Origin: Ixodes scapularis
Taxonomy: Eukaryota > Arthropoda > Arachnida > Ixodida > Ixodidae
Length of the DNA stretch: 64,000 nt
Direction of reading: 5' to 3'
Assembly (NCBI RefSeq): GCF_016920785.2
Contig: NW_024609835.1
Span: 81,874,243-81,938,242, forward strand
Shown here piece by piece: positions 12,221 through 21,920 of this stretch. A program made the position numbers and the translations under genes. How positions within the stretch are numbered: the stretch's first letter is position 1; the number at the start of each line of letters is the position of its first letter. The notes under the pieces were generated by a model, which was given only the letters and a program-made list of their open reading frames with translations, had not been told where the DNA came from and did not search any database.

Positions 12221-12645
12221 TTAAAGGAATAGTGAACAGAAATTTCGAGCTCACAAAACAAGGGTGGACGGATAGGCGGGACGCTGCAAAACCCCAAAAC
12301 AACACTCATACAGCGATATCTCTAACGGATCGCTATATTTTTGGAAAAGAAGTGTGCGAGTGAACACGGCCGATGAGACAAGTCACGTCACGATTCCCAT
12401 TCCCTTTCCTTCTCGCTACGTCCCTTCGAGCTAATGAACTGAAGCGAGAAGGAGAGAGGCGATGCCGCTTCCCCTCATTCTGCAATTCTGCCGGAGGACA
12501 ACGACCTCAAAGACCGTCACAGATGGCCTGGCCATCTGTTTGAGATACTGATGTACGAGTCATGTCTTGGAGTTCCTAGCGTTTTGTTCAACGCTCCTGC
12601 ATCCTTATTTTGTGAAATCCGAATTTCGGTTCGGTATCCCTTTAA
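12221..12645. mobile_element. TTAA-flanked inverted-repeat MITE, copy A
   Basis: TTAAAGGAATAGTGAACAG opens at 12221. The right end reads TCGGTATCCCTTTAA at 12631-12645, giving inverted ends of the TTAAAGGRATA type. The TTAA at each end is the expected target duplication of piggyBac-, Kolobok- or Sola3-type transposons. There is no transposase. The right-hand TTAA is also the left-hand TTAA of the next element. Confidence 0.7.
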
Positions 12646-13164
12646 TGGGGAACTAAAGTGTGTTTTGAAAGTCTCGTTCTATGGTCATACCTAAATCTAC
12701 ATGCACTAATCATCCTAAAAAAATAGAAATTACATTCATTTGCAGCAAATTCGTATCTTATGAAAGTGATCAAAGTTCCAGACACTTACCATCGTCAGAG
12801 AATAACAGATGGCGCTACCGAACCTTGCTGAATATGGTCGAACGACGGACGGTGCCTGTCAGCCACTCGCGAGCGATGGGTTCCTGCGTGGACGAGCACG
12901 ACTGGTCGGTAGCTTGTCCACGGTGGACTCAATTGCGCGCGAGTGGCCGACACGTGCCGTCCGTTGTTTGACCATATTCACCAAGGTTCGGTAGCGCCAT
13001 CTGTTATTCTGCGCTGACGCTAAGTCTCGAGAATTTCGATCAATTGTTTTAGTATGCAAATCAACCACAGATGAATGTAATTTTTTTTTAGGATGGTTAG
13101 TGCTTGTAGATTGAGTTATAACAATAATACGAGGATCTCAAAAAGCACTTTAGTGCCCCTTTAA
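12642..13164. mobile_element. TTAA-flanked inverted-repeat MITE, copy B
   Basis: The ends are TTAATGGGGAACTAAAGTG (12642) and the inverted TTAAAGGGGCACTAAAGTG (13164). The arms extend about 200 bases: AACAGATGGCGCTACCGAACC near 12804-12824 is mirrored at about 12987-13007. The centre is a GC-rich loop. No coding sequence is present. It is a different family from the neighbour at 12221-12645, although both use TTAA. Confidence 0.8.
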
Positions 13165-14948
13165 GACATGGCTGCGCTGCGGCCAAGCGACATAAGCAGA
13201 ATTGCAATGCCTACTCCACGGGTGTAGCTTCTCGGCAGTGCACCAGTGCATGGTGTGAGAAGCGCACTCAATGGAAATAATTAGACTGCCCGAACATACC
13301 ACATACAATGAGAGATATCACGAAACATCCGAGAACTGAGACATGTTCGGTGTGTAAATCGAATCAAATCGCACATTATTCTAAGCAATAACCAGAAGTT
13401 CTGAACGATTTGCGGAATGTTGCAGGAACAGTCAAGCAGTACTGCGACGCCTGAACTATTAGTTTCAGTAGTTATAGACGAAAACTTCCTTATGGTGTAG
13501 TGTAGGCATAAATTCATTACATTTTGGTGAAATGTCGCTTTGGCGGAGCATGCACGTCAATGCTTTTCCCCTTGGAAGGCATTCTTGCACATTCCGATCC
13601 AAATTTCCCATCTTCAACTTTGCTCCTTAGGTAGCATGCAGCAGGACTTCAAGAGATAACTTGCTGGTTCGGAAGTAACTTTGTGGCTAACTTAAAGAAC
13701 CCCTGAAAAGAAAAAGAAAATGTTTTTTTTAAGCAGTCTGGTTGGGACACATGTGTTAAAAAAGAAATTTTACGGAGCAATATTGATTGCGAGAGATTTA
13801 ATAGAAATTGTTCGCGAAGTCCGTGACGTCACGGGTCATTCCAAAATGACCATCTCGGTCGTAAAGGCGAAGGCGATCGACCTTTCTTCCACGCTCCTGA
13901 AATGCCAAGAGAGAAAACAAGTGGTAAGGACGTGACTGCCGACTAAATCGGACATGACTGCCGACTAAATCGCGTCTCGCGCCGTCAATATTGCTCTAAA
14001 AAATATTTTTTTCACATAAATTTTTTTTTTTTTGACAAGTGTGTTTCAACTAGATTCTTAAAAAAATTTGTTTTTTCTTCTCAGGGGCCCTTTAGTAGGG
14101 CGAGTCCCCCACTCCCATTCAATGGATAGAATTGGGACGCACCCAGAACAAGCATAGCGACCTACAATCTGTCGTGCATACAGCATGTTTCATATCTCCA
14201 TGTTTGAATTTCCTTTTCTGCACATTGGTTCAAGAGTGGCTTGGATTGACTGCTTGGTCTTTATTTCCCCATCAGGCAGGCAGTCTACACTACTTCAAGC
14301 ATCTGCAATGCTACACACTTGAGGGAACGTGCCAAAGGCCTGGTTGATGGGCAGGATCGGGCTGCTCCATAGAGTTCTATGCAATAGACCTCTGAGAAGC
14401 AAGCGTCTGCATGATCAAGTCTGGCTTCTTGGCAGATGATTGCCTGCAACACTGGTGTTCATCAACTTATGTGGTGACTGTCGAGAAATATTTCTCGGAT
14501 GCAAGACCCCGAACTGCACCTGGAACTCTGACGTAGCTTGTGCATGCTCATTTGATTAGCTTCTGAAGACTGTGCCTAAAAGAACTGCTGGAGAATGGCG
14601 GTTGAGATGAAGGCGTTACAAGATGCGTCATACGAGCCACCATGTACTTGTGCTGAATGTCTCGATCCCGGTGTGGCTCGTTCTAGAAGTTCAAGCAGAG
14701 GGGGGAAAATGTTGCTTTTGTGCCAACCTCCCAACTTGGAGTTCTTTGAGTCTCCCTCGACTGACATGCTAGTGAGCCGCAGCAGAACAGGCATCTGCGG
14801 TGCCCGCGTTCCACTGCTGTAACACTGCCAGGATTGAGGCCAGGGGTTCATCCATGATTGTCTATCTGGGAAGGTGTTGCTAATTCTGGGAAAGGCCTCG
14901 CGAGGGATGTATAGCATAGATTTGTGTACTTTGGGTAGAAAATTCTTA
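13165..14948. other. No gene seen
   Basis: Unassigned sequence. T-rich and A-rich runs lie at 13695-13730 and 14000-14070. No TIRs or splice-bounded exons are supported. The 161-codon minus-strand frame at 14576-15061 crosses into the next TIR element and has no recognisable domain. Confidence 0.3.
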
Positions 14949-16705
14949 TAGCGTTGTCCCACTAGAGCGACAAACGCCGATTTTCGTCCGGCGACAGCAC
15001 AAAGTTTTGTCGCTGATGCTGTTCCACTGCAACGACCAACATCTGCTACAAGCGCCGACAAACCATCAACGACGGACGAGTTGTTGTCTGTTGTTCAACT
15101 TGAAGCGCAGCAAGCAGTCCCACTGAGGAACATCTCTTGGAGACAAACTTAGTTTTCTTACCCGCTTGTGCCTTCAGTTGCCGTCTTCCCCACCCTCCCA
15201 TTCCTCCCGTGACTCAGTCCTTGGCGGCCACTGATCGTTCCTGCTCCCGCAGTTTCGATTCCTGGATTGCTCGTAGTGGTCGCGGGCACGGCTTGCTTGC
15301 TAGATGTCGTGTTGCAAAAGGGAATTTGCTGTGGCTGGTTTTGCTCGCGAAAACCTGGTGCGCGAGTTGGTCCTTCAAGATGCCGAAGTCTACGCCCCTG
15401 CATCAGGATGGATACACCCATGTGCGAGGACTGACCAAAGTAAGACCGCTCACCACGAAGTAGGACACGACGTTCCACCAGTTCTGCGGCAAGCCATTCC
15501 GGCAAAACGAGAGACTTGTCATCCGTTCTGCGATTGTCCCACATAAAACTACCCCCGTATTGTCCCCCATAAAACGCCTCCCCTTGATCATTCGGATATG
15601 AAGTTAAAAACATCCTCAAATCGACGTGAAATTCCGTGGCACTCGCCTGGAATGCTTCGAACGACCCAAAAAAAGGAACGATTCAGGAATTCTAGTTCGG
15701 AAAAAGTTGGGTGTCGATTGTCACGACTGTTTTCGGAAAGTCGCCAACGGCAAATGAAGGCAAGCGGAAGCTTTAAAGGGATACTTCAACGAAATTTGAA
15801 ATATTCCCGTCGTGTTCAAAAATAGGTTGAATATGATCCACAATATCCGTGAATGACAATCGCACGTTTGTATTTTCAGCCTGGTGGCTGCATTTTTCGT
15901 TATAAACGGCCCACTCTGGCAAGCGCTCGGAGAAGGCCCAGCGGAGACCACGTGACATTCAACGCAATCGTGACATAGGTCATCTCAAGACGAGCAAAGC
16001 TACGGCTAGGCTGCCGTCGAGAGGATGGCCTAGTTGTTCCAGCCACCGAAGCGGCTGCTTTTGTACAAATTTTGAGTGACGGGTTAATCTTCTATAATCT
16101 TGTAGGGGGACAATAGCGACTTCTGTGACACACATAAGGCATTCTCGGGAAGAGTGGAGTTCCCCCTGCCCCTCTTCTCTCGTCGTGGCCGGAGGCGAGA
16201 CAACCTCCGTCACTAGTTGCCAAGGTTGCTAGACGGGCATTACAAGTGAGGCGTTAGCGACAACCACCAGGTGCTCTTTGCTAATCGTTTAATTCGTTTT
16301 AAAATTCCTTTTCGTGATTTTTTTAACAAGGTATTGGTATGTTCGATTTGATGGTGCTTTTTTGAACACATATAGACCAAAAAATGAGCGCCGAAATTTC
16401 GTTGTAGTATCCCTTTAAACAAGAAATAAAGTAATCGTCTCCACTTTCACCGTGTTTGTCGGCGCGTTTGACGCCCAAAAAGCAAAACAAGAAAACCGCG
16501 TCGCCATACTCTGTTTGTCTGTATTTTGAAGTGCTGTTGACAACTCTAGTCCCACTAGGAAAGAAGTTTCCTTGTCCCCGTGTTCTGCGCCGTGTCTGCC
16601 AGCTGGGACAGCTGACTCCGACAAACAGGCTGTTTGTCGGTGTTGTATGTCGCTCATTGTCGTCTGTTGCTGTCGTTTGTCGCTCTAGTGAGACGCGGCT
16701 ATTAG
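14949..16705. mobile_element. TIR element with CACTAGAGCGACAAACG ends, split by a nested insertion
   Basis: CACTAGAGCGACAAACG at about 14961 is perfectly inverted at about 16687 (CGTTTGTCGCTCTAGTG). The match extends imperfectly outward to ATAGC on both sides. Related subterminal words (GCGACAAA, TTTGTCGGTG, TCCCACTAG) recur inside both ends, as in hAT- or P-type elements. A 646-bp TTAA-bounded element (15773-16418) is inserted within it. I found no clear target duplication and no transposase. The 153-codon minus-strand frame at 15158-15619 is unrecognised. Confidence 0.6.
15773..16418. mobile_element. TTAA-flanked MITE, copy C (nested)
   Basis: TTAAAGGGATACTTCAACGA (15773) and its inverse ending CCCTTTAA (16418) form the ends, followed inward by AATTT on both sides. 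TTAA borders both ends. It resembles copy A (TTAAAGGRATA) more than copy B. No coding sequence is seen. It lies inside the CACTAGAG TIR element, so it is the younger insertion. Confidence 0.8.
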
Positions 16706-17944
16706 GGACTCGGCCTGGGGCATGTTAGGGGTGTGTGCGTATAAGTCGCTGGTCGTGAGAACCAGCAGCATTGCATTCGTTGTGCTCAGTGTCCTGGATT
16801 GTCTGGATCTGCCTGTAATTTATGGGACCTTTAGAACTTCAGCATTACACAGTGATGACATCAGCAGCTGGAAATTGATGGGACCGGAATAAAAATGACG
16901 AAACTAGATTGTAGCTGGAGTCTATCACTAGCATGGAGAAGCTCTCAATAGCATGGACTTTGGATTCACACAAGAATGTCCCGTGGGTAACAGGATTTAA
17001 TGCACAAGTAATTCTGAAGATGGCTTTAATGCTTTCGTTCTAATTCCCATGGACCTGCACAGGCTGAAAGGGCAGGTGACATTTCAGGTAACTGAACAGG
17101 TCACATACCTATGTATCAAGTGCAGAGAAGGGAACAGTGAACAAAAAGGCGCCAGGAAAAGGCCCCTATCTATTGAAACCGAGTTCTGTATGGGTTTTTA
17201 TTCTCTGCTCCTTGGGGTTTAAAAGACGTATTGGAGCAGTCCAAGCTCACCTCCAGTGCTGATTAAAATTGCACGACGTGAAATCATGATAGGCGTAAGA
17301 AACAAACAGCTTGAAACCAATTCGCGTCCTTTTAATTTCACAAAACTTGGTATGCGCCAAATAGCCCAAAACTGGTACAAATCAAAGCAGTCTGTGCAAT
17401 AAAACGTGAAAATACGGCAGAAAAAGTAAACACTTGCGGGGCGTAAAACCGCGGAAGTAAATCCGTTCATGGCAATCTTGTTCAGCGACAAACAAGTGTT
17501 CATTCAGCTGTGAAGCACTGAAGCGGATATAAAATCTGCACAGCGTTTCAGAGCAAGAAAAACAGCGAATTGAGCAGTACGATTGACAGCGTTGCGGGCG
17601 CTACGCGGGCGCGTAGGAAGGCGACAAGGCTTACATTGACAAGAGCCACACGGAAAACGTTGACACCAGCCACACACGCTGTACAGGGCTATCGTTCTCG
17701 CTTCTTGAATTACGGTTGAAAAGCACTGCGCATTAGCACTGCAAGCACTCCACGTGTACACGGTTTCAATTACGGAACAGAGCAGCGAGGCCTACTTCAT
17801 TCGAGCTTGGGTAGAGAATCGCCGAGGTTGGAGCAGTCGAACTGTGGACATCGGCATGCTCGAAACTTCTGCTACCGACTTTTATGCGCGTGATATGCGG
17901 AATAACTCAATGGATATGCACTGGCAGATGAAACAACGCGTCCA
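16706..17944. other. No gene seen
   Basis: Unassigned sequence with short, domain-free frames on both strands. The minus-strand frame at 17504-17761 is cysteine-rich but shows no regular zinc-finger spacing. Confidence 0.3.
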
Positions 17945-18420
17945 CTAAGTCACCACGGACCACGGCACTAAAATATCCGCCGGAGTGTAGCAGACGCTCC
18001 TGCCGGCGACCGGCGCCGTATGTGCGTCGCCGTCGATATTTTGTGCGGCGGTAATCTGGCCAATCAGAGCACGCCGCTCCGCGGCAGATCTGGAATCGCC
18101 AGGTTTTGAAAATACGCGTGCGGGACGGTCGCGGACGACACCGAGTTTGTCCGTGACGATCTCGTGGTCGCCGCAGGTCGGGAACGGGTCAAAGTCAAAC
18201 TGGGCAGCTTCCAACATATTTTAACAACAATCACTCTTATCGCTGCAGCGATCAGTGTCGAATACTCCGATGGAGCGCGCGACTGCCGTAGGCGTCATCG
18301 TCTCAAAACCGCGTGCTTGAAACGCTGAAGCGAAACGTGAAAGCTGAAGCTGAAGTATGCGAGTGCGTGCAGGGGGACGCCGCGCGCTGGGCGGATGACG
18401 TCGCCGACCGAACATGGCGG
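17945..18420. promoter_or_regulatory. CpG-rich promoter-like block
   Basis: A GC- and CpG-rich stretch carries a CCAAT box (GGCCAATCAGAGC near 18058-18070) and a CRE-like TGACGTCG (about 18397). It ends at ATGGCGGAG, a common context for start sites of housekeeping-type genes. The minus strand also has a 90-codon frame (17945-18217). The same features can occur in promoter-bearing MITEs, so host promoter function is only inferred. Confidence 0.35.
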
Positions 18421-18539
18421 AGGTTTTGAATGGGGTGGATGCGAGCGTCCCTCGTATAAATCGATTTATCCACAATCGCGACCAAAGCGAGGCGAAAGGC
18501 ATGGAGCGCGTGCTGGAGGCTGGGCGGCCCGGCGTTTGA
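18414..18539 (+). CDS. Candidate short coding exon or small ORF (41 codons)
   Basis: The frame opens with ATGGCGGAGG in good context (AACATGG) and encodes MAEVLNGVDASVPRINRF, then a charged helix-like end, stopping at TGA. It is immediately downstream of the CpG-rich block. I recognise no domain and see no consensus splice donor in the frame. It could be a small protein, an upstream ORF, the 5' end of an unrecognised gene, or a chance frame. Confidence 0.3.
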   Translation: MAEVLNGVDASVPRINRFIHNRDQSEAKGMERVLEAGRPGV

Positions 18540-18892
18540 AAGACGCGAGCACTGCCATCCTCATTTTGTCAGTGACTACAGTGACGTTCACACGAGACCA
18601 TAAAACTAATGAAGCAAGGCGTAACGAAATTGACTTCCGGTAATGCATTTCTATGGATAAAAGCGAGTGCATTTTCTCCCTGCGCTCGATTATAAGAGCA
18701 AATATCACGAATAATTTCTACGTACTAGGCACATTGGAACAGTTGTCAGTCACGCAGACGAAATAATTGGTCAGTTACAACATTTTAATTCGAAATTCGC
18801 GACATTAAAAACGGTGTTAAAACCGCTTCGTACGTGTATTTATGTGCACTGCCGGACACTGTTAGCGCGAACACGGCGTCGACGTTTTCCAG

Positions 18893-18972
18893 CATGTGGG
18901 ATATGCGCGCCAAACGAACGAACGACATGTGGAAAGCCAAGAGAGACCGCAAGAACTACGCAGTAACACTGG
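18893..18972 (+). CDS. Candidate internal exon with consensus splice sites
   Basis: TTTTCCAG (18885-18892) precedes an open stretch beginning CATGTGG that ends CACTGG before GTAAGT (18973-18978), a strong 5' splice site. The frame from ATG at 18894 is basic (WKAKRDRKNYAVTL) and leaves phase 1 at the donor. It follows the CpG-rich block and may be part of the same transcription unit. No partner exon was identified downstream. Confidence 0.3.
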
Positions 18973-18978
18973 GTAAGT

Positions 18979-19748
18979 AACTCCTTGTGCTTGTAGACGA
19001 TCAAAATAAGTTGGAAATCACGTAATGTAGTCCGATTTGCAATAAATAAGAACTGCTTTATTCTTTCTGCTCATTAATATGTGCGAAGATGCTTGTTCTG
19101 TGTTCAAATCATCACCCGCACGCTCCAAATCTTTGCAAATAGGGGGAAGCCAGAGGACAAGTGCACGATAAGAACTGCCCAACATAGGAAATAATAAGAA
19201 AACACACCTTTCGTAGCCCACGTACTTTATTCGTTACGTTTCGAACCTTTTTCTTTTTTTTTTTTTTTTTTTAACCACTCGTTAAGATGCACGACGGGGT
19301 CATTTTCATATAGTGAGAGGAAAGGCATACTAGCAATATATAAGCACCAACGGAATGCTGGCGAACTTTGAACACACTCTACATTCCTTTCGATCGTTAT
19401 TTTACTTAGAATCGTCGCTCGTTTCTACATACCTGCCATGGAACAGAGGCTTGGGCCTGAAATATAGCGAAGTTTAGCATCGTTCAGTGGTAAAGGAAAA
19501 ATGCTGTAACTAAAGCGATCACACTTTCACAATATTAATAAAGGTACATACTACCCGGTACAACCGAAATAACAAAAGTTATTCATGTCCTTTTCCGGCG
19601 ACTAGACAAAATTCACGCGCGTTTTCCCATGGGAATACACAGGAAGACTGGAAAAGTAGACTCCATGCTGTCTGCTTCAATTTGCAACCGGAAGTCCCAT
19701 AGACACTAGCGCCAGCTGAGCCTCTAGCGTTTATTGTAATAACTCTAT
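18979..19748. other. No gene seen
   Basis: AT-rich sequence with a T tract at 19250-19273. Nothing else is recognisable before the TIR element at 19749. Confidence 0.3.
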
Positions 19749-19832
19749 GGTTTAAACCAACGTTACTAAAACACTCAGTTGTAATTAAAATAAGAACGCC
19801 GACTTGACATAACAGAAAAAACAACTTCATTA

Positions 19833-19866
19833 GACGTTTCGCCTCCCATGCGGGAGGCATCATCAG
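19833..19866 (-). ncRNA. Hammerhead-ribozyme-like motif in Penelope-like tail
   Basis: On the minus strand: CTGATGA, one extra T, a 7-bp stem GCCTCCC/GGGAGGC capped by GCAT, then GAAACGTC. These are the two conserved core blocks of a hammerhead ribozyme. Stem III would be only the self-complementary ACGT, which could pair between two RNAs rather than within one. Stem I pairs weakly and with an internal loop. Penelope-like elements are known to carry hammerhead motifs in their terminal repeats. The extra T makes activity uncertain. Confidence 0.55.
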
Positions 19867-19906
19867 TAGTTACACAGCAAATGCAGGGTTCAACCTAAAC
19901 TCAACG

Positions 19907-20596
19907 CTATTTATCACGAATGTCCGTGTAAGCTTCGTGGAGAGGGCCGCGGTTTTTGTTGCACACGGATGTGTCCCTGCGAAGAAACCACGATTCTAGA
20001 AGCTTTCGGGGCCCCCATCTGTCCTCTCTCGCCAAGGTCGTCGCGGCCGGAAAGTCGAAAGAATGCCCCATTGTCTGCGCATGGTCCACCAGTTCAGTCT
20101 TCAGTCGCGTCGCGTGGGATGCGTACGTGACGTCACGCTTGTGTTCTTTGAGTCTGGTCTCTCTCCTCCGTCCGGTTTCACCAATGTAGGACGCTGGGCA
20201 GTCACTGCAGGGGGTCTTGTAGATAACGCCTCTTTCGACGTTCGCCGGGGTTGGGTCCTTTGGTTTGGAAACGGAATTTCCAATAGTTCTGTATGGCTTG
20301 AAAACAGTTCGGATGCCAAGGGGCCTCAAAGCGCGACTAAGAGGTTCGGAGACTCCTTTGACATAGGGGATGCACACTACATTCTTATCTCTTTCCCTTT
20401 CGCACAGTTCCACATTTTGTTTCATTTTGTTTTTGACCTCGTCAACAAAACGCCTTGGGTAGTGACGTTTCACCAAAGCTTCCTGTAAATGAGTCATCTC
20501 ATTTGCGCCATGGAGCTCATTATATGACACGGTATTTGATCTCTGTACAAACGATCGCACTACTGATTTCTTGTGTTGCACTGAGTGATGGAACAA
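19907..20596 (-). CDS. Penelope-like element GIY-YIG endonuclease domain (5'-truncated ORF)
   Basis: The 229-codon frame is the C-terminal half of a Penelope-like polyprotein. It has a linker with NVVCIPYVKGVSEPLSRALR (residues 72-91), then the GIY-YIG nuclease: GVIYKTPCSDC (123-133, with the CxxC pair of this family) and SYIGETGRR (136-144, with the catalytic Arg). LKEHKRD and a histidine- and glutamate-bearing segment follow before the end (SWFLRRDTS ... HEAYTDIRDK). In the full element this domain nicks target DNA for target-primed reverse transcription by the upstream polymerase, which is missing here. The start codon is only the first Met after the truncation. The frame is intact, suggesting a fairly recent insertion, but it is unlikely to be functional alone. 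Confidence 0.9.
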   Translation of the reverse strand: MFHHSVQHKKSVVRSFVQRSNTVSYNELHGANEMTHLQEALVKRHYPRRFVDEVKNKMKQNVELCERERDKNVVCIPYVKGVSEPLSRALRPLGIRTVFKPYRTIGNSVSKPKDPTPANVERGVIYKTPCSDCPASYIGETGRRRETRLKEHKRDVTYASHATRLKTELVDHAQTMGHSFDFPAATTLAREDRWGPRKLLESWFLRRDTSVCNKNRGPLHEAYTDIRDK

Positions 20597-20642
20597 AAAA
20601 TAAAAAAAATTAAAATTTTTTGAATTTTTATATTATATTATC

Positions 20643-20899
20643 TAGAATCGTGGTTTCTTCGCAAGGACACATCCGTGTGCAACAAAAACCGCGGCCCTCT
20701 CCACGAAGCTTACACGGACATTCGTGATAAATAGCGTTGAGTTTAGGTTGAACCCTGCATTTGCTGTGTAACTACTGATGATGCCTCCCGCATGGGAGGC
20801 GAAACGTCTAATGAAGTTGTTTTTTCTGTTATGTCAAGTCGGCGTTCTTATTTTAATTATGACGTCTCCCGGCTTTTGGAGTATTTTTGCAATTAACAG
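20643..20899 (+). pseudogene. Inverted 3' fragment of the Penelope-like element
   Basis: The plus strand reads ESWFLRKDTSVCNKNRGP... through TDIRDK and a stop (about 20730). This is the same C-terminus as the minus-strand copy, followed by the same tail. It is the short inverted tail copy of the insertion. It carries about 40 bases at its outer end (ATGACGTCTCCCGG...) that the minus-strand copy lacks. Confidence 0.8.
20775..20808 (+). ncRNA. Hammerhead-ribozyme-like motif, second copy
   Basis: Identical in sequence to the minus-strand motif at 19833-19866: CTGATGA, T, 7-bp stem with GCAT loop, GAAACGTC. The two motifs lie in the outward-facing tails of the head-to-head pair. A transcript crossing the whole insertion would therefore contain one motif in sense and one in antisense. 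Confidence 0.55.
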
Positions 20900-21472
20900 T
20901 CAGTTGGGAAACTCCCATAGAGAAAGCTTCCAAAAAGTGGCCCCAAACTGTCTCCGAGCACCGAGCTAATGACGAACACAACGCTACCATTTCTCCCGCA
21001 GCGGCCTCTCGAGGAACTGCACGTGACTTCCATTTTGGCTCTAAGAACAGATACAGCGGTAGAGGTTACAGGGGTGCCACCCCCGTCTCCCCGGCGGACT
21101 CGCCGCGTTCAGCTATCGACGTTAAAATGCACCTAGGTCAGGACGCGCTACCTGAAAGGCCCGCTGAGGCATGGTTGTATAAAAACAATATTAATTGTTC
21201 CGCAACACCTTGCGAACTAAAGATGATAAAAACATCACGCGCCCATCATTTGGTACTAAACTCCAATAAATTTCATACAAAAAGAGTCTTTTTCGTTTGT
21301 TTTTACGCAAAAACAGGCTTTCAAAAAGCTCGAGGTGACCATAGTACAGACAAACGAAAAAGAGTGGCGCTGTTGTCGCATTTAGCTCGGTCTCGGTGGA
21401 CGCCAGCGGCCCAGGTTTCGACGGCGAGTTTCCCAACTGAGTGTTTTAGTAACGTTGGTTTAAACCCTCTAT

Positions 21473-21920
21473 TCCAGAAACTGATTAAGGAGGAATGCAC
21501 TTCTTCCGTATTTTGTTCTAAAAAATAATCACTATAAAAAATAAAAAAAAAAAATAAAAAAAACGGCTCGAGGTTTTTTATACCGAGCAGTATATGAAGG
21601 TTATCGTGCGAGCACGGTGAAAGCGATTATCGCTCGGACAGATACTTACGAAACGGGTGATAGGTGTAGAAAAAAACAAACAAAAAAAACAACAAAAAAA
21701 CGTAAGAATGAAGTGGGGGAGGTTTCGTATTAGGGGTACTGATGGGCGATAAAGGAATCGTCAAACGCGCTTTAGTAGAGTATTATAAAAATATTTGCAG
21801 TTACCGTACACCTACAAATATGGTTGCCAAAGGTTCTATTCGCCTTTATTACTGAGATTGGCAGCCGATTTAAACGAACATGGTTAGAACAACCCACCCT
21901 GTTATTAGAAGACAATTGAT
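21473..21920. other. A-rich, no gene seen
   Basis: A-rich simple sequence at 21520-21570 and 21670-21705 separates the TIR element from the LINE remnant. Part of 21780-21920 may be upstream LINE sequence too decayed to read. Confidence 0.3.

Larger units (their letters stand above)
19782..20899. mobile_element. Head-to-head pair of 5'-truncated Penelope-like copies
   Basis: A minus-strand copy (about 20596 to 19782) and a shorter plus-strand copy (about 20643 to 20899) are joined at their truncated 5' ends through an AT-rich junction (20585-20642). Their 3' tails both point outward. Both encode the same C-terminus and the same tail containing a hammerhead-like motif. One 7-bp direct repeat, TCAGTTG (19775-19781 and 20900-20906), bounds the pair, so they arrived as one insertion. 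Penelope-like elements are known for such inverted tail structures. No reverse transcriptase is left. Confidence 0.85.
19749..21466. mobile_element. Short TIR element (about 593 bp) split by a Penelope-like insertion
   Basis: GGTTTAAACCAACGTTACTA... starts at 19749 and is perfectly inverted, ending at 21466. The 33-base left end match continues across the Penelope-like insertion: after the repeated TCAGTTG, GGGAAACTC resumes at 20907, exactly as in the inverted right end. The direct repeat CTCTAT flanks both sides (19743-19748, 21467-21472). With the insertion removed, the element is about 593 bp. It has no transposase. The 213-codon frame across 20887-21528 shows no domain. The superfamily is unknown; a 6-bp duplication is unusual. 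Confidence 0.75.
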
